The notes under the pieces: generated by a model
Databases searched by the model: none
What the model was told of the DNA's origin: nothing
What the model saw: the letters and a program-made list of their open reading frames with translations, nothing else
Translations under genes and position numbers: made by a program
From: Cyclobacteriaceae bacterium
Lineage (GTDB): Bacteria; Bacteroidota; Bacteroidia; Cytophagales; Cyclobacteriaceae
NCBI GenBank assembly: GCA_009885605.1
Contig: VFKK01000086.1
Location: 1 to 28,183 of the forward strand
Direction: 5' to 3'
DNA: 28,183 nucleotides
Part shown: one piece after another, positions 23,269 to 28,183 of the stretch
How the letters are laid out: each line of letters starts with the position of its first letter
How positions within the stretch are numbered: the stretch's first letter is position 1

Positions 23269-25194
23269 TCAACTGACCATCTCCTGAAGAGCTGAAATCT
23301 GATCTACCAGTGTTTCCCATTTGGAATTGATTTTTTCCAAATACCCCTGAATTTTCTGATAGTTTTCCTGCGTTCTTTGCGCTTCAGATTCATTTGAATA
23401 TAAATCCGGATCTGCCATTTTTTTCTCCAAAACTAACTTTTGACTTTCGAGCTTTCCGATTTCATCTTCGACAAATTTCAAGTCCTCCTCCAATTTTTTC
23501 AAGTCGCGCTTAGCTTGCAGTACTTCCGGTTGGCTTCTTGGAGTAGGCTGCTGAATTTTTTTCTCAACTTTAGGTGAGGGCGAGCTGGCTTTCACTTCAG
23601 CTTGCTGAGATTTCCAAAATTCGTATTCATCGTAAGTACCCAGATATTCTTTGATTTCATGGTTTTCGATATACCAAATCTTATTAGCCACACCTCTGAT
23701 GAAATGTCTGTCGTGGGAAACGGTAAGAAATGTTCCTTCATATTGCTGAAGTGCCTGAATCAGAATATTTACTGATTGGAAATCAAGATGGTTTGTTGGT
23801 TCATCGAGTAACAGGAAATTAGCTTCCGAAATCAACGTTTTAGCCAATGCAACTCGGGATTTTTCTCCTCCGGAAAGGACTTTAATCTTTTTGAAGACTT
23901 CTTCATTTGAGAATAGGAAACATCCCAAAACTCCACGAAGCTCCATTTCAGATTTCTTGCTTCCCGCCTGAGCCAATTCCTGGATGATTTCATTAGAAAG
24001 ATCCAACGCCTCCAATTGATGCTGCGCAAAAAATGCTTTGATCACATTATGACCTTCTTGTCTTGTTCCGCCTATCTTTTCAGAACCATCTATGACTCTA
24101 AGCAAGGTTGATTTCCCCTTACCATTCGCGCCGATCAGCGCAATTTTATCACCACGCTCGATCCTGGCCGTAGTATTTTTTAAAATCACCAAATCACCAT
24201 AAGCCTTACTCACATGATCCAAAATGACCACATCCCGACCTGATTTCTGGGAAAACTTGAATTTAAAATTTACCGAAACCTCATCATTTACTACTTCGTG
24301 AACCTTGTCCAATCTGTCCAAAGCCTTGATTCTGGACTGAACCTGATTTGATTTGGTTGCTTTCGCCCGGAATCGCTCGATGAATTTTTCAGTATTTTTG
24401 ATCATCTGCTGCTGATTTTCATAGGCATTCTGCTGAATCTCCATACGTTCAACTTTTTCCTCCTTGTAAAAAGAGTAGTTTCCCGGATATAGGGTCAAGG
24501 TTTGACTAGCAACTTCTACTGTGCTACTGATGCAATTATCCAAAAAAGTCTGATCGTGGGAAACTACCACAACTGCACCTTCGTACGTTCTGAGGTAATT
24601 TTCCACCCACTGAATGGATGGTAAATCCAAGTGGTTGGTAGGCTCATCAAGCATTAAAAGTGATGGTTTTTCCAGAAGAAGCTTTGCCAGCATCACCCGC
24701 ATTCTCCATCCTCCTGAAAAAGTTCGTAACGGTTTGTCTAAATCTGATGTCTTGAAACCTATTCCTTCTAAAACTTCCTCAGCCTTCGCTTTTATTGTAT
24801 ATCCTTCATGGGATTCAAAACGATCCTGAAGATGTGCCAATCTGTTGATTATCTCTTCAGAATGATCAGTTTCCATCTTTATCAGGACTTCTTCGATTTC
24901 ATCCTGAAGTTTCAGTGTCTCCTTAAAAGCCGCCAAAGCCACGTTAAGAATACTTTCATCTGACTGATAAGAAAGTAAATCCTGATTCAAAAAACCGATC
25001 GTGCAATCTTTGGCTTTTTGAACCTCACCTGAACTAGGTTGGAAATCACCATTGATGATTTTCAGTAAAGTTGATTTACCCGTTCCGTTTTGACCTACAA
25101 GACCAATTTTGTCTTTAGGCTTGATATGTAAGTTGGCGTTTTCATAGAGAGGGCGACCTCCAATGAAATAAGAGAGATTACTAATTGATAACAT
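23269..25194 (-). CDS. ABC-F family ribosome-associated ATPase
   Basis: A 641-residue soluble protein with two ABC ATPase domains and no membrane segment, the ABC-F layout. ABC-F proteins act on the ribosome in translation or antibiotic protection. Domain 1 has Walker A GQNGTGKST (residues 34-42), signature FSGGW (one-residue variant of LSGGQ) and Walker B LLMLDEPTNHLD. The inter-domain linker is the ABC-F arm/linker with FIERFRAKATKSNQVQSR. Domain 2 has Walker A GANGKGKST (about 355-363), signature LSGGEKSR and FLLLDEPTNHLD. A charged coiled coil (about 540-641) ends the protein, as in Uup/YheS types. The start is ATG 25194-25192. A full -7 match (TATTTTTG, 25206-25199) lies only 4 nt from the ATG, so the mRNA could be leaderless. 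Confidence 0.93.
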   Translation of the reverse strand: MLSISNLSYFIGGRPLYENANLHIKPKDKIGLVGQNGTGKSTLLKIINGDFQPSSGEVQKAKDCTIGFLNQDLLSYQSDESILNVALAAFKETLKLQDEIEEVLIKMETDHSEEIINRLAHLQDRFESHEGYTIKAKAEEVLEGIGFKTSDLDKPLRTFSGGWRMRVMLAKLLLEKPSLLMLDEPTNHLDLPSIQWVENYLRTYEGAVVVVSHDQTFLDNCISSTVEVASQTLTLYPGNYSFYKEEKVERMEIQQNAYENQQQMIKNTEKFIERFRAKATKSNQVQSRIKALDRLDKVHEVVNDEVSVNFKFKFSQKSGRDVVILDHVSKAYGDLVILKNTTARIERGDKIALIGANGKGKSTLLRVIDGSEKIGGTRQEGHNVIKAFFAQHQLEALDLSNEIIQELAQAGSKKSEMELRGVLGCFLFSNEEVFKKIKVLSGGEKSRVALAKTLISEANFLLLDEPTNHLDFQSVNILIQALQQYEGTFLTVSHDRHFIRGVANKIWYIENHEIKEYLGTYDEYEFWKSQQAEVKASSPSPKVEKKIQQPTPRSQPEVLQAKRDLKKLEEDLKFVEDEIGKLESQKLVLEKKMADPDLYSNESEAQRTQENYQKIQGYLEKINSKWETLVDQISALQEMVS

Positions 25195-25284
25195 GGCGCA
25201 AAAATAACTATTAACCCGTTTATAAAGGTTCCAATTGAAAACATTCTCATTTTGATTAAATTAAATTTTCCTGAAATACATCCC

Positions 25285-26481
25285 ATGAAAATCAAACTTA
25301 AATTCCCCTACCTCATTTTGACAATAATAACTTCGCTTTCAGCAAGTTGTCAACAAAATTCAAACAAATTGGAACCGATTAAAAGATCGAATAGCTCCAA
25401 TAAAATTGACATACGAACATCAAAATCGGATGCTAAACTTGAAAAAATAAAGCTTCCTCCCAATTTTAAAATAGAGATTTGGGCTGCAGATGTACCAAAT
25501 GCCCGCTCAATGGCGATTAGTGAGGATGGAATTGTCTTTGTCGGAAACCGTCAGGGAAAGGAAGTTTTTGCTTTAGTTGACGAAAATGGAGACGGAAAAG
25601 CTGACTCGAAGTTTATTTTGGCAGAAGGTCTGAATATGCCAAATGGAGTTGCTTACAAAGACGGTGATCTCTATGTGGCAGAAGTCAATCGCATCATAAG
25701 ATTTAAGGATATTAAAAACACGCTCACCAAACCAGCATATGAAGTGGTTTATGATCAATATCCAACTGAAAAACATCACGGCTGGAAATTCATCTCTTTC
25801 GGACCTGACGGAATGCTTTATGTTCCGGTAGGTGCTCCTTGTAATATTTGTGATCCTGAAGAGGAAATTTTCGCCAGCATCACCAGAATTGATGTAAAAT
25901 CTCCCAACCCAAAACCTGAGGTTTTTGCCCATGGAGTTCGAAATACAGTGGGTTTTGACTGGCATCCGGTAACCGGAGAGATGTGGTTTACAGATAATGG
26001 TCGTGACATGCTGGGAGATGATTCGCCTGATTGCGAGCTAAACAGAGTCACTGCGCAAGGTCAGCACTTTGGCTATCCGTATTGGCACGCCGGTACTATC
26101 AAAGACCCTGAGTTTGGTGATAAAGGAAAATCTCAGAGCGAATATATTCAGCCTGCGGCAAAATTAGGTGCCCACACAGCTCCGTTGGGGATGAGATTTT
26201 ACGAAGGAGGAATGTTTCCTCCAACCTATAAAAACCAGGCACTTGTCGCCAAACATGGTTCCTGGAACAGAACCAAAAAATCTGGCTATATAGTCGCGCT
26301 GGAAGAAATAGATTTGGCCGGAAAAGTAAACGGGGAGAAAGTTTTTGCCTCAGGCTGGTTGGACGAAGCAACTCAGGAAGTCTGGGGCAGACCAGTCGAT
26401 GTCCAAGAATTACCAGATGGAAGTTTGCTGATTTCGGATGATATGGCTAATTGTATCTATCGGGTAACTTTCACAAACTAA
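25285..26481 (+). CDS. PQQ-dependent sugar (glucose/sorbosone) dehydrogenase lipoprotein
   Basis: A 398-residue six-bladed beta-propeller of the glucose/sorbosone dehydrogenase family. ATG 25285 gives a lipoprotein signal ending LSASC (C22 lipidated); a TTG at 25252 gives a longer frame with poor signal character. The blades repeat segments such as DGIVFVGNRQGKEVFAL, PNGVAYKDGDLYVAEVNRI and GPDGMLYVPVGAPCN. The conserved region FAHGVRNTVGFDWHPVTGEMWFTDNGRDMLGDD matches the family's RN..G..W/HP motif that binds PQQ. The final blade reads DVQELPDGSLLISDD. The substrate is not predictable. A terminator lies 10 nt downstream, so it is monocistronic, divergent from the ABC-F gene. Confidence 0.9.
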   Translation: MKIKLKFPYLILTIITSLSASCQQNSNKLEPIKRSNSSNKIDIRTSKSDAKLEKIKLPPNFKIEIWAADVPNARSMAISEDGIVFVGNRQGKEVFALVDENGDGKADSKFILAEGLNMPNGVAYKDGDLYVAEVNRIIRFKDIKNTLTKPAYEVVYDQYPTEKHHGWKFISFGPDGMLYVPVGAPCNICDPEEEIFASITRIDVKSPNPKPEVFAHGVRNTVGFDWHPVTGEMWFTDNGRDMLGDDSPDCELNRVTAQGQHFGYPYWHAGTIKDPEFGDKGKSQSEYIQPAAKLGAHTAPLGMRFYEGGMFPPTYKNQALVAKHGSWNRTKKSGYIVALEEIDLAGKVNGEKVFASGWLDEATQEVWGRPVDVQELPDGSLLISDDMANCIYRVTFTN

Positions 26482-26490
26482 TATTTAAAT

Positions 26491-26520
26491 AAAAAGGAGA
26501 CTTAAAATCTCCTTTTTATC
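26491..26520 (+). terminator. Rho-independent terminator of the sugar dehydrogenase gene
   Basis: A ten-base-pair stem AAAAAGGAGA (26491-26500) / TCTCCTTTTT (26508-26517) with a 7-nt loop and terminal T run lies 10 nt beyond the stop codon. It also has an A run on the left, so it could work in both directions. Confidence 0.88.
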
Positions 26521-26525
26521 CATAA

Positions 26526-26563
26526 AAACCTCAAGATGAATCCAAGAATTTCTCATGAGGTTT
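26526..26563. repeat. Inverted repeat in the gap after the sugar dehydrogenase
   Basis: AAACCTCA (26526-26533) and TGAGGTTT (26556-26563) are exact inverted repeats 22 nt apart, right behind the terminator. It could be the end of a small transcript or a second, looser terminator. No gene is evident in 26521-26725. Confidence 0.35.
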
Positions 26564-26725
26564 CTTAATCTCCTTAATTCCAATAGATCTTTTTATTCGA
26601 GATTTAAAAGCGGAGCTATCCGGTTGTACAGGGTCGTTCAAAATGAAAACTCACAAAAGGACTTTAATTGGAGGTTATTTGAAAACTTTTTTTTCAAAAA
26701 AATATTTTTAGAGCTGAAATAATCC

Positions 26726-27076
26726 TCAATCCAGAAAAGTTTTGATTGATTCAAAAAAGATATATGCGTTTATCCCAAGAAAAAATAGAGCGGGTAAAAT
26801 TGCCAAAAAACCGTCTTTAACTCTCAGTCTGGCCGCCACTCCTAAAAGCATCATTAGTGCAAGGCCTCCTGATGATACGACCAAAAAATAGTTGAAAATC
26901 AAACCTACCAGTAAACCTAAAGCCCCCAAAATCTCAAGAATTGCAGTAAGTGTTCCAAATTTGCTCAGCCCAAAACGTATAAATTCACTTTTCATTTTAG
27001 ACGAAGTAAAGTAAGCTATACCATAGGAAAAAAAAGAAAGGCTTGAGAAAACCACTAAAACTTCTAACAAACGCAT
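26726..27076 (-). CDS. DoxX-like membrane protein (second of a tandem pair)
   Basis: A 116-residue, four-helix inner-membrane protein of the DoxX/DoxD-like type. The start is ATG 27076 (MRLLEVLVVFSSLSFFSYG), which overlaps the stop of the upstream gene by one base (TGATG). A longer frame to 27157 would run deep into that gene and is unlikely. The family core is EFIRFGLSKFGTLTAILEILGALGLLVGL, then LVVSSGGLALMMLLGVAARLRVKDGF. It aligns almost without gaps to the preceding gene, which has exactly the same length, so they are tandem paralogs likely to form a heteromer. The DoxX family includes subunits of quinol oxidases and thiol-reducing systems; the function here is unknown. Confidence 0.83.
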   Translation of the reverse strand: MRLLEVLVVFSSLSFFSYGIAYFTSSKMKSEFIRFGLSKFGTLTAILEILGALGLLVGLIFNYFLVVSSGGLALMMLLGVAARLRVKDGFLAILPALFFLGINAYIFFESIKTFLD

Positions 27077-27426
27077 CAAGCTATCAAATTGAGAGAAACT
27101 GCTGCTATAAAAAGACATAAAAGCAAAAGAAACAAAGATGGCATACGCTTTTGCCAAGAATTATTCACTTTGAAGTGAAAATACTGTGCACTTAACATAA
27201 GGAAAGCCATCAATAACGCAGGGACAAGAACCAGTGAAGGATACCAGATGCCTGCCACAATCAATGTCGCCAGCGCTATTTTAGTTGAGCCCACTATCGA
27301 CCGTGTCAAATCGGTTAGACCATATTGGTGAAATTCTTTCACAATATTATCGAAACGAAATATCCAGACAATAATAATAGAAGCCGAAACTATGAGTTGA
27401 GCAACCAGAGATAAATTTGAAATCAT
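27076..27426 (-). CDS. DoxX-like membrane protein (first of a tandem pair)
   Basis: A 116-residue, four-helix inner-membrane protein starting at ATG 27426. Helices are at about residues 5-24, 43-65, 67-86 and 96-115. The segment KEFHQYGLTDLTRSIVGSTKIALATLIVAGIW aligns with the SEFIRFGLSKFGTLTAILEILGALGLLVGL of the next gene, and the end KRMPSLFLLLLCLFIAA with its GFLAILPALFFL. The identity is more diverged from canonical DoxX than the second gene. It ends in TGATG shared with the second gene, so translation is coupled. The upstream gap contains an imperfect palindrome GAATATACATGTTC (27453-27466), a possible regulator site. Function is unknown. Confidence 0.75.
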   Translation of the reverse strand: MISNLSLVAQLIVSASIIIVWIFRFDNIVKEFHQYGLTDLTRSIVGSTKIALATLIVAGIWYPSLVLVPALLMAFLMLSAQYFHFKVNNSWQKRMPSLFLLLLCLFIAAVSLNLIA

Positions 27427-27631
27427 ATTTTTTTAGTTTTTCTCTATCCTTTGAATATACATGTTCGATCTCTTCTTTTTTAAAAAACTCTTAATACTTA
27501 ATAGTAAGTTACCGGGATATGGACTTCCCAATCCAAAAATAATTTCAGGCTCTTTTATATCTGTCGAAATACTTTTGAGTATGCCACGTCAGTTCAATTT
27601 GAGAAAATCGAATAATATTTCAAATCGCAAG

Positions 27632-27654
27632 AAAAAGGGAGGTAATTACCTCCC
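27632..27654 (-). terminator. Rho-independent terminator of the ABC1 kinase gene
   Basis: The palindrome GGGAGGTAATTACCTCCC (27637-27654) forms a stem of at least six GC-rich pairs and is followed on the minus strand by five T (27636-27632). It lies 11 nt beyond the stop codon of the minus-strand kinase-like gene. Confidence 0.85.
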
Positions 27655-27664
27655 GACTTCAAGT

Positions 27665-28183
27665 TTATTTTAACCAATCCGGCTTGGTCGTATCAACTTC
27701 TGCCTCTAGCTGATTGAGCAAATTATAAATTCCAAAATAGGTTCTGTTGACGTACAAACCGTGCCTTGACCCTCTGGCTTGTCTCGACTTTCTGAACATT
27801 TTATCATTGGCAATTCGATCTCCCAACTTGAAAATTTGATCAAAGAATTGATTGTCAGCAAAGTCAAACTTGTCAACATGGAATGGTTTACCTAGTAATG
27901 AAATCATTTCTTTGAAAACGCCTTTGAAGTATGCTTTTTCCACCTCTGTGTCTTTGTCAGAAATGAATTCAAGATCATAAAAGATCTGGTTCAACTCGTC
28001 TTCGTTAATAAGTAACTCTCTCTTAATCAAAGCAAAATAGCCCTGATAAAAATCCTCTGGTATGACTTTCACACAACCAAAGTCAATAATTCCTAATTGA
28101 TCTTGATCCTGAACAATGAAATTTCCCGGGTGAGGATCAGCATGGACCTGTTTCAAATTGTGAACCTGGTGATGGTAAAAATC
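27665..28183 (-). CDS. ABC1/AarF (UbiB-like) atypical kinase, C-terminal part
   Basis: This is the last 172 codons of a gene that continues beyond the right edge. The frame is open to 28183; a TTG at 28156 is an internal Leu codon, not a start. The catalytic block VHADPHPGNF holds the kinase-like Asp and Asn of the ABC1 family, followed by the metal-binding IIDFGCVK (DFG). The C-terminal helical region (about 100 residues, ending LEAEVDTTKPDWLK) is typical of the AarF/UbiB/ADCK group. Members support quinone or lipid metabolism, through ATPase rather than classical protein-kinase activity. The N-terminus and KxGQ motif lie outside the window. It is followed by a clear terminator. Family identity is firm, the specific role is not. 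Confidence 0.92.
   Translation of the reverse strand, partial: DFYHHQVHNLKQVHADPHPGNFIVQDQDQLGIIDFGCVKVIPEDFYQGYFALIKRELLINEDELNQIFYDLEFISDKDTEVEKAYFKGVFKEMISLLGKPFHVDKFDFADNQFFDQIFKLGDRIANDKMFRKSRQARGSRHGLYVNRTYFGIYNLLNQLEAEVDTTKPDWLK

Noticed and set aside
26678..26698. AT-rich palindrome TTTGAAAA / TTTTCAAA near the end of the second DoxX-like gene
   Set aside because: The stem is all A/T and weak, and no T run follows on the minus strand, so it is not a credible terminator.
27077..27157. Extended N-terminus for the second DoxX-like gene
   Set aside because: It would overlap 81 nt of the first gene; the TGATG coupling start at 27076 gives equal lengths and better alignment.
27461..27673. 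Short plus-strand frame of 70 codons in the gap between the DoxX pair and the ABC1 kinase gene
   Set aside because: It contains the minus-strand terminator, has no family pattern and an odd composition, so it is chance.

Overview
The window looks like a chromosomal segment of a Bacteroidota bacterium, probably order Cytophagales (Cyclobacteriaceae / Algoriphagus-like is my guess). The grounds are a DUF5103 type IX secretion plug protein, a DUF3276 PUR-family protein, a DUF2490 protein, a mitochondrial-type aconitase, AT-rich DNA with few Shine-Dalgarno sequences, and several Bacteroidetes-type promoters (TTG, about 20 nt, TAnnTTTG). I see no rRNA, tRNA, insertion sequence, prophage or CRISPR array. 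Most of the window is ordinary, compact core genome.

Layout: (1) 1-2048, minus strand: four tandem paralogous genes for small exported proteins of a family I cannot name. The first is cut by the window edge and the third is shortened by an in-frame TAA with its homologous tail still readable behind it. (2) 2228-3607, plus: a gene joining a nucleoside-deoxyribosyltransferase-like domain to a DUF4071/TPR-type domain, split by an in-frame TAG. (3) 3627-7727, plus: M3 metallopeptidase, AI-2E family permease, TPR lipoprotein. (4) 7715-14402, minus: large cytoplasmic PAS hybrid histidine kinase, DUF2490 protein, PepSY-like exported protein, aconitase. (5) 14866-16650, plus: 7TM histidine kinase. 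(6) 16642-18144: LuxC-type acyl-CoA reductase divergent from a 2[4Fe-4S] ferredoxin. (7) 18314-21920, plus: PUR protein, second AI-2E permease coupled to ychF, and a stand-alone Cas6-like protein. (8) 21954-25194, minus: DUF5103 T9SS plug protein and an ABC-F ATPase. (9) 25285-26481, plus: PQQ-type sugar dehydrogenase lipoprotein. (10) 26726-28183, minus: a coupled pair of DoxX-like membrane proteins and the C-terminal part of an ABC1/AarF kinase.

Genes are tightly packed. Start and stop codons overlap by one base at 11493, 19826 and 27076, by 17 nt at 6795-6811, and convergent genes share their last codons at 7715-7727 and 16642-16650. Clear hairpin terminators close several units. The most interesting items are the two nearby genes with single in-frame stops and intact homologous sequence behind them, the immune-like domain architecture of the amber-split gene, the Cas6-like protein without an array, and a hairpin over the start of the second AI-2E gene that could be either a terminator or a ribosome-site switch.
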